Positions 10,022 to 19,602 of a stretch of DNA of 64,000 bases are shown here, one piece after another (position 1 is the stretch's first letter; every line of letters begins with the position of its first letter). Under the pieces are notes generated by a model that saw only the letters and a program-made list of their open reading frames with translations, had not been told where the DNA came from and did no database searches. Position numbers and translations under genes: made by a program. The stretch is from Paenibacillus endophyticus. Lineage in GTDB: Bacteria > Bacillota > Bacilli > Paenibacillales > Paenibacillaceae. The DNA lies in NCBI RefSeq assembly GCF_014192395.1, contig NZ_JACHXW010000019.1, forward strand, positions 62,001 to 126,000. The letters run 5' to 3'.

Positions 10022-10063
10022 CAAAGGGCAGGCCCCTGCCGATTGGAAGGGGCCTGCTCTTTG
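10022..10063. terminator. Strong hairpin in the divergent intergenic region
   Basis: CAAAGGGCAGGCCCCT and AGGGGCCTGCTCTTTG pair over 16 bases with one mismatch around a 10-base loop. It lies between the divergent yiaA-like and glucanase genes, where no gene would need a terminator; an unrecognised short transcript entering from the left, or insulation of the glucanase promoter, would explain it. The stretch 9746-10021 otherwise shows no convincing gene. Confidence 0.5.
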
Positions 10064-10107
10064 TATCCGTAATATAACACCTACTTTATTTAGAAATGCA
10101 CATCGTT

Positions 10108-10123
10108 ATGTAAGCGATTCCAA
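10108..10123 (+). promoter_or_regulatory. Candidate CcpA (cre) site upstream of the glucanase gene
   Basis: ATGTAAGCGATTCCAA fits the catabolite-responsive element consensus WTGNAANCGNWNNCWW at every fixed position. It sits 88 bases before the glucanase start and next to a TATGAT -10-like hexamer (10126-10131). Carbon catabolite repression of a polysaccharide hydrolase would be expected. The consensus is short enough to occur by chance. Confidence 0.45.
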
Positions 10124-10210
10124 ATTATGATAAATAGGAATGATTGCATTACATAAACGAGTGCTTTCGAACCCCGATAGCACTTGCAAATCTTTGGGGA
10201 GGTCTGTGCA

Positions 10211-13200
10211 ATGAAACGAGCAAGGTCCATCTTGGCATTGCTGCTCACGCTGCTGCTTCTACTTACGGCAGTGCCAGTCTATGCGAATGAGGCGGCACCG
10301 GAAACGGAAGGCGCTTCACCGCCAGAGACGGCGGCAATTTCGGTAACCGAGTCCACCTATGTACGCATACAGAACAAATGGCAGAACAATTATTTGTATG
10401 AGGATGAGAGCGGGATTGTCCGTTACGGCTTTCCAAGCTACGAGGATCAATCTTCGCAATGGCTCATAGAGGATTATAACGGCAACAAACGTTTTCAGAA
10501 TCGCGCCACCGGACATTATATGACGATTGCGGAAGTTGCGCAGAGGAGGGACGCGCTGACGAGCCGTGCGATTGCAGAGAGCACGCTTGCTGATCAATGG
10601 ACGATTCATGATTCCACTCGTGCGGGTTATGTGGTCATTAAGAGCGCTACCGTTCCGGCAAACGCGAATCTCGTTATCCATCAGGAGGACCAGCTCGGCT
10701 TTGCGGAAGCAAGCAACGATATTAATATTACGTTTGAAAGCCCGCAATGGGCGCTTGAGCCCGTAGAGCCCGCTGCGCCGATTCGGCTGGCGAACAAGTT
10801 CCGCGCTGGCCAGTATTTGTATGAAGCGGCCGATGGCTCCGTAAATTATGGCCTGGTACCGGCTGTGGACCGCGCTTCCCATTGGGTGCTGGTACCTGGG
10901 GAAACCCCGGAATCCTACCGAATCAAAAACCGCTCGACCGGCCATTACATTACACAGGGCGTTTTGAGTGAGCCGATCAAAGCCGTTGCTTTGGATTCCA
11001 CGGTCAAAAGCGAATGGATGACGGCGCCAGCAGCAGGGGATGGTTACGTCACCTTTCAGAACGTAGAGGCCTACCAGTTAGACCCTGCGCAGCCATTCGT
11101 GCTGAACACGCAGTTTGATGACATTCATGTGCGGTCCAACAATTCTTCGGTACTGGAGAGGGACAACGCGCATTGGCGAGTTGAACTGGCGCCGGATGTA
11201 CAGCCCTACCGAATCGTTAATTTTACGAATGAGCCTGTAGGAATCGCTTATTTGCACGAAGAGGCGGGAGTGGTTGAATATGGGCCGCTGACTGCCGCAG
11301 CAGGAGAAAAAGCTTATTTCCAGTGGGTACAGGAGGACTTGAACGGGAAGAAGAGGCTGCGCAATCTGGCAACCGGTCATTACATGACTAGGGCTGGCTC
11401 CTCTGACCCAAGTGATCCAATCCAAGCACTGGCGCTAGGGGCAAGCTCAGCGGACGATCAATGGTCGATTAGCAGCTCCAAGCTGTATGACGATTATAAA
11501 GTGGTGAAGAGCGAGGCAGGATCAGCTCACTATTTGCATATTCAAGGAAGTGCGGGAGCCGCGCAGGCGGGCGCAATTGATCCGAATGTGAATGCGGCGC
11601 AGTGGCTGTTCGAGGATCCGGCATTCAGCGGCGACGGTACCCCTCAATACGTTCGGATCCAGAATGATTGGCAAAGCTTTGTGCTTTACGAGGATGCGGC
11701 GGGTCAATTGAAATACGGCAACGTTGCAGAAAATGATCACAAGGGACAATGGCTGATCGAGCGCTTCAACGGTCGCAAACGGATTCAAAACAGAGCAACG
11801 GGCCATTATATCCATTTGCAGAATGTGAAGGACGGACGCATTGCTGTGTCCGAGGTTGCGGATGAATGGACGAGTGCGGTATGGGTCATCGAGGACGTTA
11901 GCGGCTCCAAGCTGATTCACAGCGTTCAGGATGCGAATGACGTTGTAGGCCAGCAGAAGTATATTAGCTTGCAGAACCTGACCAAATATGCGGAATATGG
12001 CGTCATTAATCCGACCTGGGGCAGCCCGAAATGGAAGTTCATTCCGGTTGCCGACGCGGCGCTAACGAATGTCCGGCTCAAAAATAAAGAAACAGGCAGC
12101 TATCTCTATGAAGTGACTGCCGAAGGCGAGGATATAGGGAAGCTGAAGTACGGTGAGCTGCCAGAATCGGATATGAGCTCGATCTGGTATTTGGAGAGAA
12201 CGGGTGACGGCCCGACGTCCGTCCGCTTGAAAAACATGCAAACCGGCCATTATGCTTCGATGGAGCATGTAGGAGGAGATGTCGAGCTTGAGTCGCCAAC
12301 GCAGCAGATCATCGCACAAGGCGATATTTGCACCTGCTGGGGCAGTGCGAAATGGCTGATGGAGCCTGGAGCAACGGATGGCCTTGTCATATTCAAAAGC
12401 GGCTGGGCGGGCCATTTGCTTTATGCGGATGGCGAGGCTTTCACGAAGGTCAGCAAGGCGGTCGCCGGAGAGGACAGCGCCCAATTCGCAGTGGAACCCG
12501 TCGCGATCGCTGCGGAGCCGATTTCGGAAGCGCCGGTGCGCATTCGCAATAAGGCAAACGGCCAATATTTGTATGAAAACAACGGCGGTATTGTGTTATA
12601 TGGTGATTTGGCAGATAACAATGGCTACAGCCACTGGATCATTGAATCCGACGACGGCTCGCAAAGGCTTAGAAACCGGGCAACCGGTCATTATATGGCG
12701 ATGACGAGCGATTATGCTTTTATTGAAAGCAAGCAAATGGAGGCAGCCGAGCAAGCTTCGCGGTGGTCGGTTGAAAGCACGCTTAGCGGCGCGGAATATT
12801 GGATACGCAGCATGAACGGGATTTACAATGATGAGCTCATTCATGTGCAGAATAATGCCGGGTACGCGGAGCGCGGCTTATATCCCGCCTCGTTCGGATC
12901 GGTGCAATGGACCTTCGAGGATGCGCCCGAGCAGTTCGAGACGCCTGTGATGGGCGAGGAGAAAATGAATGATACAGCCACTCCGATCTTTGATGATACG
13001 GGCTACGTCCGTATTAAGGCGAAACAAGGCGGTTACTTGTATGAGATCGATGGTGCCGTATTAACCATGCCATCGGCTGTTGACAGCGCCAGCTTGCAGT
13101 GGCTGCCGCAGGACTTCAACGGCCGCCGCCTGCTGAAGAACAAAGCGACGGGGCATCTGCTCGCTTGGGATGTCGAGACATCCAGCCTCATTGGATATTC

Positions 13201-16200
13201 GGGTGAGCTTAGAGGATATGACGCTGCCCAGTGGAGAATCGAGGACCGGTCAGGCTACAAGCAGCTCTTGAATGCTTCGGGGGCAGGAGCTCTGCATCAG
13301 TCGGGAGGCCAATTGGCTTATGGAGTAACGGATGCTATCGAGGAGACGTTATGGCAGCTTGAGCCGGTCGCATCGCATCAACGCTATGAGGCTGAGAAGG
13401 CTTTTGCATCGACAGGCATTCAGGCAGAAGCTTCGCACAAAGGGTATAGCGGAGACGGTTATGCCGGCAGCTTCGCAGAGACGGGGCACAAAATCAGCTT
13501 CACGGTTCACGCTCAGGCTGCCGGCAGCTTCGAGACAGAGCTTCGTTATTTGAACATCACCGGTTCCGCGAAGCAGTTGAGCCTTTATGTTAATGGGATT
13601 CGAACCGAACAGGTGCCATTCGCGGCAGCGGAAGGCTCGGCAAGCTGGTCAACGGCAGCGATTTCAGTCCTGCTTCGTAGCGGCATTAATACGATTGCGC
13701 TGCAAAGGGATGCGGCGGATTCTGGAGGGGTGTTGCTCGACAGCTTAGTCGTGAAAGATAGTGTCGGCATCGCCTATCGCGGAGCTACGGTTCCTTACAT
13801 TTCCTATGAAGCAGAGCATGGTACGACGAACGCTGAGCTTATCGGGCCGTCGCGCAGCTATCGCGAAGTGGCAGCCGAGGCGTCGGGCCGCCAAGCAGTG
13901 AAGCTGAACGACGAAGGCGACTATGTAGAATTTACGCTGGCGAAGCCGGCCAATTCGCTCGTGCTGCGCTATGTTATTCCGGACAGCTTGGACGGCGAAG
14001 GACTAAACGAGACGTTAGCGCTTTATGTGAACGGCGAGTTTAAGCAGCATTTGGCGCTGAGCTCGAAGCATGGCTGGGAATACGGCAGCTATCCGTGGTC
14101 GAATGATCCGAAGCAAGGCAACGCGCACCGGTTCTTCGATGACATTCACGCGCTAATTGGTGAACTGCCGGCAGGCGCTACGATTCGATTGCAGAAGGAT
14201 CAAGGAAATGAAGCCGATTATTATGTGATCGATCTTGTGGATATGGAGCAGGTAGAGGGTCCGATTGCTATGCCGGACGGCTTCCTGTCGGTGACTGATT
14301 ATGGAGCGGTATCCGCTGATGGCATCGATGATTCTGCCGCGTACCATGCCGCTGTTCTTGCAGCTAAGGAGCAAGGAAAGGGCGTATGGTTCCCTGCCGG
14401 CCAATTCGAGCTCAAGGCGGATGTCATTGATTTGGACCACATTACGATTCGCGGAGCGGGCATGTGGCATACGACGCTGATCGGAGCCAAATTTATCGGG
14501 AAAGGTGCACAAATTGGCGTATACGATCTGCTTATTGACGGCGATCTCAATATCCGCGATGATGAAGCGCTGACGCACGCTTTCTACGGCGGCTTTGGCG
14601 CGGGCTCAGTCATTCAGAACGTATGGGTAGAGCATTCCAAAACCGGACTTTGGCTCTCGAAGGTTAGAGGCGGCGATGAGATCACAGATGGCCTGCATAT
14701 GGTTAATCTGCGTCTTCGCAATCTGATGGCGGACGGCATTAACTTCTCCGTAGGCACAAGCAACAGTCTCATGGAGCAATCTGATATTCGTTATCCGGGC
14801 GATGACGGGCTGGCGATGTGGTCGGCGGAAGGACGTGCGAGCGTAAATAATACGGCACGTTTCAACACGGTCGCTTTGCCTTGGCTGGCCGACAACTTCG
14901 TTATTTTCGGCGGGCAAGGCAACAAGCTTCAGGACAGCATCGGTACGGATACGATTACGAATGGCGCAGGAATTGCGGTGTCGACGCGCTTTAATCCCGT
15001 AGCATTCAGCGGGACGACGATCGTTGAGCGCAATACGCTGATTCGTACGGGCAGCGCGGATTCGGCCTACAATGTCAATTTAGGCGCGATTTGGATTTTT
15101 GCTGGGGAGAAGGACTTGAACGGCAAGGTTATCGTGCGTGATAATGTAGCGCTGGACAGCACGTATGCGGGCCTGATCGTTCATGGCGGCGGCTTCCATA
15201 TCGATAACTTGTCGCTGCAGAATATCGTGCTCGATGGAATGGGAACGAACGGGATCGACGTGACGAGCAACGTGTCAGGCATTATCGAGGTGGATAACAT
15301 CATTGTACGCGGCGAGAGGATTGCGATGCTGGCGGACGCGAATGAGCAGCTTTCGTTCACGGAGCTGAACGAGGGCTTTGCGAATCAATCGAAGCCGTTC
15401 CGAATGACGACTTCTGAAGGGGATAGAGGCCCGCTCGACTTGACGGTAGGGGAGTCGGTGGCGCTTCGTGTGCTTGATTCGGAAGGTGTTGATCTGACGG
15501 CGGATGCAGTCCTTGCGATCGAGCATCCCGGAATTGCGTCGATTGGGGCAGATCATAAATTGATTGCGCTGACAGCCGGATTGACGCGGCTTACAGTGAC
15601 GGCGGCTGGGAAGAGCAGAGTCTATACGGTAGAGGTGAGGGCAACTGCTGTGACAGGTGAAGAAACAGGCGGCGCTGGCTCGGGCGGGGCTGGAAGCAGC
15701 GTTCCGACCGAGCAGAACGACGGAAAACTCAAAGCGGCAGCCGGCAACAAGCAGCAGCGAATCATATTTGACAAGACAGCGTTATCGGAGAAAGGAGAGC
15801 TCGCTTTCTCGGCTGAAGCGCTTCTGGAAGCAGCAAAGAGCAGCCCCGATGCGGTTATTGTAATCGAGCAGGGAAGCGCGACGTATGAGTTTCCTCTTGC
15901 GCTAACCGAAGGCTTGCTGGAGCATACGGAACCGGCTGTGAGCATGAAAGCCAGCTTCCTCTTCAAGATACAGCCGGTAAGCGCGGAACAGTCGGCAGAG
16001 CTGAAAGCAAAAGCCCAAGCGGCTGGCTTAGAGCTTGTTGGCGAACAAGCGGCCTTTACGCTTACCATAATAGAGGGAAGTACTTCGACAGAGGTGCACA
16101 GCTTTAGGGGCAAGTTCGTGAAGCGTACCATAACTGTGGAAGGCGTGCTTGACGTTGACTCTGCGGTAGCGCTGGTATATGACGCTGCAACTGGTCAATT

Positions 16201-16873
16201 CCGTTACGTACCTTCTTTGTTTACAACAGCGGGCGGAAAAACGACAGCAGCGATCATGAGCCTTAGCAACAGCATCTATGCCGTTGCCGTTCATAAGCAA
16301 TCCTTCGAGGATATTGGCAAGCACTGGGCCAAATCGAGTATCGAGCTGCTCGCTTCCAGGCTGATCGTCAGCGGGGTTTCCGACTCGGAGTTTGTACCGA
16401 ATCGCACCATTACGCGTGCGGAATTCGCTGCCCTGCTGGCAAGATCGCTTGGACTTGGCTTAGGCGAGGGCTCTAAGGCTCCGACCTTTGCAGATGTGCC
16501 TGCTGCCGCGTGGTATGCGGATGCGGTCACAGCTGCTGCGGGCTACGGAATCATTAAAGGCTTCGAGGACGGGAATTTCCGTCCGAATGAGACGATTACG
16601 CGAGAGCAGATGGCTGTAATGGCAGCGAATGCGCTGCAATTCGCGAAGCAAGCGGGGGCGAGCGTGAGCTTAGTCGCCCCGCAAGCGGTGAGCTTTGCCG
16701 ATGAATCAGATATTCACGGCTGGGCACTCGCGGCGGTGAAGACGGTCGCTGCCGCAGGTGTGCTACAGGGCAAGGGCAATGAACGATTCTTGCCTGCAGA
16801 GCTGGCAAGCCGCGCGGAAGCGGCAGTAGTCATTGCACGTCTGCTGCAATTCGTGCAATTGTTAGATAAATAA
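10211..16873 (+). CDS. Giant SLH-anchored secreted protein: seven trefoil-like repeats, CBMs, GH87-like catalytic domain
   Basis: 2220 residues from ATG 10211 (GGGGAGG eight bases before). Signal peptide ends at VYANEA. Seven repeats of 125-155 residues begin near residues 48, 187, 331, 477, 617, 774 and 930, each with a V/IRI.N......YLYE...G...YG core and a N.ATGHY motif: a ricin- or fascin-like beta-trefoil pattern. Two CBM6/35-like modules start near 1056 and 1196 (RYEAEKAF; YISYEAEHG). From 1357 a right-handed beta-helix domain opens with SVTDYGAVSADGIDDS and contains D1508 and D1531-D1532 (YPGDDGLAMWS); the 23/24 spacing equals the catalytic Asp spacing I recall for GH87 alpha-1,3-glucanases. 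Then a Big_2-like Ig domain (about 1738-1815), a Gly/Ser linker, and three SLH domains (about 2032, 2094, 2162) for cell-wall attachment. Substrate assignment is inference. Confidence 0.82.
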   Translation: MKRARSILALLLTLLLLLTAVPVYANEAAPETEGASPPETAAISVTESTYVRIQNKWQNNYLYEDESGIVRYGFPSYEDQSSQWLIEDYNGNKRFQNRATGHYMTIAEVAQRRDALTSRAIAESTLADQWTIHDSTRAGYVVIKSATVPANANLVIHQEDQLGFAEASNDINITFESPQWALEPVEPAAPIRLANKFRAGQYLYEAADGSVNYGLVPAVDRASHWVLVPGETPESYRIKNRSTGHYITQGVLSEPIKAVALDSTVKSEWMTAPAAGDGYVTFQNVEAYQLDPAQPFVLNTQFDDIHVRSNNSSVLERDNAHWRVELAPDVQPYRIVNFTNEPVGIAYLHEEAGVVEYGPLTAAAGEKAYFQWVQEDLNGKKRLRNLATGHYMTRAGSSDPSDPIQALALGASSADDQWSISSSKLYDDYKVVKSEAGSAHYLHIQGSAGAAQAGAIDPNVNAAQWLFEDPAFSGDGTPQYVRIQNDWQSFVLYEDAAGQLKYGNVAENDHKGQWLIERFNGRKRIQNRATGHYIHLQNVKDGRIAVSEVADEWTSAVWVIEDVSGSKLIHSVQDANDVVGQQKYISLQNLTKYAEYGVINPTWGSPKWKFIPVADAALTNVRLKNKETGSYLYEVTAEGEDIGKLKYGELPESDMSSIWYLERTGDGPTSVRLKNMQTGHYASMEHVGGDVELESPTQQIIAQGDICTCWGSAKWLMEPGATDGLVIFKSGWAGHLLYADGEAFTKVSKAVAGEDSAQFAVEPVAIAAEPISEAPVRIRNKANGQYLYENNGGIVLYGDLADNNGYSHWIIESDDGSQRLRNRATGHYMAMTSDYAFIESKQMEAAEQASRWSVESTLSGAEYWIRSMNGIYNDELIHVQNNAGYAERGLYPASFGSVQWTFEDAPEQFETPVMGEEKMNDTATPIFDDTGYVRIKAKQGGYLYEIDGAVLTMPSAVDSASLQWLPQDFNGRRLLKNKATGHLLAWDVETSSLIGYSGELRGYDAAQWRIEDRSGYKQLLNASGAGALHQSGGQLAYGVTDAIEETLWQLEPVASHQRYEAEKAFASTGIQAEASHKGYSGDGYAGSFAETGHKISFTVHAQAAGSFETELRYLNITGSAKQLSLYVNGIRTEQVPFAAAEGSASWSTAAISVLLRSGINTIALQRDAADSGGVLLDSLVVKDSVGIAYRGATVPYISYEAEHGTTNAELIGPSRSYREVAAEASGRQAVKLNDEGDYVEFTLAKPANSLVLRYVIPDSLDGEGLNETLALYVNGEFKQHLALSSKHGWEYGSYPWSNDPKQGNAHRFFDDIHALIGELPAGATIRLQKDQGNEADYYVIDLVDMEQVEGPIAMPDGFLSVTDYGAVSADGIDDSAAYHAAVLAAKEQGKGVWFPAGQFELKADVIDLDHITIRGAGMWHTTLIGAKFIGKGAQIGVYDLLIDGDLNIRDDEALTHAFYGGFGAGSVIQNVWVEHSKTGLWLSKVRGGDEITDGLHMVNLRLRNLMADGINFSVGTSNSLMEQSDIRYPGDDGLAMWSAEGRASVNNTARFNTVALPWLADNFVIFGGQGNKLQDSIGTDTITNGAGIAVSTRFNPVAFSGTTIVERNTLIRTGSADSAYNVNLGAIWIFAGEKDLNGKVIVRDNVALDSTYAGLIVHGGGFHIDNLSLQNIVLDGMGTNGIDVTSNVSGIIEVDNIIVRGERIAMLADANEQLSFTELNEGFANQSKPFRMTTSEGDRGPLDLTVGESVALRVLDSEGVDLTADAVLAIEHPGIASIGADHKLIALTAGLTRLTVTAAGKSRVYTVEVRATAVTGEETGGAGSGGAGSSVPTEQNDGKLKAAAGNKQQRIIFDKTALSEKGELAFSAEALLEAAKSSPDAVIVIEQGSATYEFPLALTEGLLEHTEPAVSMKASFLFKIQPVSAEQSAELKAKAQAAGLELVGEQAAFTLTIIEGSTSTEVHSFRGKFVKRTITVEGVLDVDSAVALVYDAATGQFRYVPSLFTTAGGKTTAAIMSLSNSIYAVAVHKQSFEDIGKHWAKSSIELLASRLIVSGVSDSEFVPNRTITRAEFAALLARSLGLGLGEGSKAPTFADVPAAAWYADAVTAAAGYGIIKGFEDGNFRPNETITREQMAVMAANALQFAKQAGASVSLVAPQAVSFADESDIHGWALAAVKTVAAAGVLQGKGNERFLPAELASRAEAAVVIARLLQFVQLLDK

Positions 16874-16889
16874 CAGCGAGATCTAATTG

Positions 16890-16940
16890 AAAAACGGTGT
16901 CAGCCTATTCCGCTAATCCAAGCGGGCTGACACCGTTTTT
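16890..16940. terminator. Bidirectional terminator
   Basis: AAAAACGGTGTCAGCC (16890-16905) pairs exactly with 16925-16940, with an inner CCGCT/AGCGG stem. It lies between the glucanase stop (16873) and the convergent small gene (16948) and has A/T runs at both outer ends. Confidence 0.92.
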
Positions 16941-16947
16941 GCTGTGT

Positions 16948-17163
16948 TCATCGTTTTCTCAGTACGAAAAATTCGCAATCCTTGCGGTTGTGATAGGCGA
17001 TATCGCTTACCCCGGACTGGGTTACGATTATGCTATCGTCAAATCGCACGACAAGCGAGCTTGCGTCGATAAGCTGGTTGTTTTGAAACACGCGAATGCG
17101 CTGCTGCTGCTCAAGGACCTCTTCAAAATCAAGATCGGTGCTCAGTCGTCGGTTGATAGCCAT
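16948..17163 (-). CDS. Small hypothetical protein, 71 residues
   Basis: No family recognised. The protein is soluble and mixed charge, with an N-terminal LEQQQRIRVFQNNQLID stretch and a C-terminal KDCEFFVLRKR; one Cys. AAGGAG lies nine bases before the ATG and a shared terminator follows the stop, so the reading frame is believable. It is divergent from the histidine kinase at 17303 (139 bases apart). The opposite strand is also open here but has no ribosome site. Confidence 0.62.
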   Translation of the reverse strand: MAINRRLSTDLDFEEVLEQQQRIRVFQNNQLIDASSLVVRFDDSIIVTQSGVSDIAYHNRKDCEFFVLRKR

Positions 17164-17302
17164 CGTTAAGCTCCTTTGTCAAAGGAATAATATTATTAGT
17201 CTATCGCATGCGGTCATGCGTTGCAAAGTCTCTTTGTCGCCTCGACCCATCCTATGTTACATTGTAAACACGAAAGATGAACACCAAGAAGGAGCGACAA
17301 GC

Positions 17303-18763
17303 ATGTCTATACGTATTCGGCTGCTGCTGTCTTACACGTGCATACTCATCGTAACCATCGTTTTGTTTCTTGCTGCCGCGCTTCTTTTCGTGGTTGCAAT
17401 AACAGGTGATGTACGGAGCGTTAAGGACTTTTACAATATCCATTATTCCGTAAACCCGCTAACGGAGCAGGAGGAGACAATCTTTCTCGACCTCAAGTAT
17501 ATGGCCAAAAACGAACCGGATTCCCTGCTGGATCAGGAGCTGCTTAATCAATATAATTACAAGCTTCGCGCAGAGCAGGCGGAGCTGTTCATTCGAAAAG
17601 AGGATAAGCAGCTCTATTCCTCATTGTCCGTGAAGCAGCCAGCCTTTATGGAGCATCTGCCTGATTACGAAATGGAGAATAACGCGATTCGGAATACGCT
17701 CCAAATCGGCGAGCACTTCTATGCGTATGCCAAATTTGATTTTTATTTTCCTGACCGCTCGAAGGGCAGCGTGCTAGTCGTGCGCGAGCGAAGCCCGTTC
17801 GCGGAAATTGTGCGGACGCTGCTTCCTATTGTTCTAGGCGTGCTGTTTATCGTCCTGCTGCTCATGAATGTGCTGCTCTACTACTTCTTGACGCGCAGCA
17901 TCGTTAAGCCGCTTGAGCTGCTTCGGAAATCAACGGAGCGAATCACAGCGGGCAATCTTTCCTTTGAGCTCCATGCGGAAGGTAACGATGAGATCGCCAA
18001 GCTGAGTGAAGCATTCGAGGTGATGCGCGGGAAGCTGAAGCAGTCCGTGGAGAAACAGCTGCAATACGAGCATAACCGCAAAGAGCTGATCGCGAACATT
18101 ACGCATGATCTGAAAACGCCGATTACCTCGATAAAAGCGAGCATTGAAGGCATTCGGGACGGCGTGCCGGATACGAAGCAGAAGATGGAACGGTACGTGA
18201 ATACGATTCTGACCAAGGCCGATGACATGGATCAGCTCATTGATGAGCTGTTTCTCTACTCTAAGCTGGACTTAAAGCAGCTGCCTTTTACATTTGAGCC
18301 GATTAATTTGGGACACTTCATTCAGGATTATGCGGAGGACCTGCAATTCGACCTGCAAGAACAAGGCATACAGCTGGAATGGAGCATCGATACCTCGCCT
18401 GATTCGAACGTGCTGGCCGACCGCGATAAGCTGAAACGGGTTTTAGTGAACATCATGGACAACTGCGTGAAATATATGAAGGCATCGCCGAAAAAAATCT
18501 CAATTACGCTGCAGCCTGAGCAGGGGCAGCTCTGTCTAACGATTCGCGATAACGGACCGGGCATTTCGGAGGAGGCCGTTCCGTTTGTGTTTGAGCGGTT
18601 CTTTCGCGAGGATTTGTCCCGCAGCAGCCAAACCGGAGGTAGCGGGCTTGGACTAGCGATTGCGAAGCAAATCATTGAGGGACATGACGGCTCCATATAC
18701 GCGGAAAGCAAGCTTGGGGCAGGCACCTCAATCATCATTGTACTACCGCCTGCCAAGCAATAG
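17303..18763 (+). CDS. Sensor histidine kinase (OmpR-partner class)
   Basis: 486 residues from ATG 17303 (AAGGAG eight bases upstream; the frame is open further upstream but without initiation signals). Two membrane helices, about 8-35 and 170-195, flank an extracellular region of about 135 residues. HAMP (about 195-248), HisKA with phospho-acceptor H in ANITHDLKTP, and an ATPase domain with N-box NIMDNCVKY, G1 DNGPGIS and G2 GGSGLGLAIA. The partner regulator follows 10 bases downstream. The pair lies between two SLH protein genes, hinting at cell-envelope control; that is inference from position only. Confidence 0.92.
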   Translation: MSIRIRLLLSYTCILIVTIVLFLAAALLFVVAITGDVRSVKDFYNIHYSVNPLTEQEETIFLDLKYMAKNEPDSLLDQELLNQYNYKLRAEQAELFIRKEDKQLYSSLSVKQPAFMEHLPDYEMENNAIRNTLQIGEHFYAYAKFDFYFPDRSKGSVLVVRERSPFAEIVRTLLPIVLGVLFIVLLLMNVLLYYFLTRSIVKPLELLRKSTERITAGNLSFELHAEGNDEIAKLSEAFEVMRGKLKQSVEKQLQYEHNRKELIANITHDLKTPITSIKASIEGIRDGVPDTKQKMERYVNTILTKADDMDQLIDELFLYSKLDLKQLPFTFEPINLGHFIQDYAEDLQFDLQEQGIQLEWSIDTSPDSNVLADRDKLKRVLVNIMDNCVKYMKASPKKISITLQPEQGQLCLTIRDNGPGISEEAVPFVFERFFREDLSRSSQTGGSGLGLAIAKQIIEGHDGSIYAESKLGAGTSIIIVLPPAKQ

Positions 18764-18773
18764 GAGGACGCCA

Positions 18774-19466
18774 ATGACGAAGATATTAATCGTGGAAGAT
18801 GAAGTGACGATAGCCGAGGTCGAGAAGGATTATTTCGAGCTGCACGGCTTTTCGGCGGACATTTGCTTGAATGGAACAGATGGCCTGCGTGCTGCAATAA
18901 ACGGTCAATATGATCTCATCGTGCTTGATCTGCAGCTGCCAGGCATGGACGGGTATGAGCTATGCAGGCAGATTCGGGCCGAAAAGGAGGTCCCGATACT
19001 AATCGTATCCGCCAAGAAGGAAGAGATCGATAAAATTCGCGGCTTAAGCCTTGGCGCCGATGACTATATTACGAAGCCGTTTAGCCCAAGCGAGCTTGTC
19101 GCTCGCGCGAAGGCGCATTTGCAGCGCTATCAGCGCCTGATCGGCAAGCGCGAGACGAAGGGCTCGGAGAAAATCAGCATTCGCGGCTTGCAGATTGATG
19201 CCGGCTCGCGCCGTGTTTACGTGAACGGCAGCGAGGTGCAATTCACTGCGAAGGAGTTCGATCTGCTCTCTTTCCTAGCGCTTAATCCAAATCATGTATT
19301 CAGCAAGCAGGAGCTGTTCGAGCAGCTGTGGGACATGGATTCGCTGGGAGAAATCGCTACCGTGACCGTTCATATTCGCAGGCTGAGGGAGAAGATTGAG
19401 GCGGACCCATCAAACCCGCAATATATCGAAACCATATGGGGTGCAGGCTATCGCATGACCGTATAG
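18774..19466 (+). CDS. OmpR-family response regulator
   Basis: 230 residues. Receiver domain with E8-D9-E10, phospho-acceptor D52 in IVLDLQLPGMDG, and K in ITKPFSPSEL; winged-helix DNA-binding domain from about 135 with FTAKEFDLLSFL and the terminal IETIWGAGYRM. TAGGAGG lies just before the ATG and overlaps the kinase stop region, so both are one transcript. Ends 136 bases before the SLH-protein gene, whose expression it could control. Confidence 0.93.
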   Translation: MTKILIVEDEVTIAEVEKDYFELHGFSADICLNGTDGLRAAINGQYDLIVLDLQLPGMDGYELCRQIRAEKEVPILIVSAKKEEIDKIRGLSLGADDYITKPFSPSELVARAKAHLQRYQRLIGKRETKGSEKISIRGLQIDAGSRRVYVNGSEVQFTAKEFDLLSFLALNPNHVFSKQELFEQLWDMDSLGEIATVTVHIRRLREKIEADPSNPQYIETIWGAGYRMTV

Positions 19467-19602
19467 AAGGATTGGAAGTGATCGTTTCGGAAAAGTTTCG
19501 CGGCTGTTTATCTTTTGTTAATGTTTTGTTTGCTCGGGGTTTATTTTTGTGCTTTATCATGAGTGTAAGTTAATCAACAGCATTCATGAGGAGGAAACAA
19601 AG

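Noticed and set aside
9746..10024. Upstream extension (93 codons) of the YiaA/B-like frame
   Set aside because: Not similar to the family and contains the ribosome site of the internal ATG at 9745.
15622..16131. 169-residue antisense frame inside the glucanase gene
   Set aside because: Mirror of the coding frame in GC-rich codons; no start signals or motifs.
16897..17169. 90-residue frame on the plus strand opposite the small minus-strand gene
   Set aside because: No ribosome site, begins inside the terminator; the minus-strand frame has AAGGAG and a terminator.
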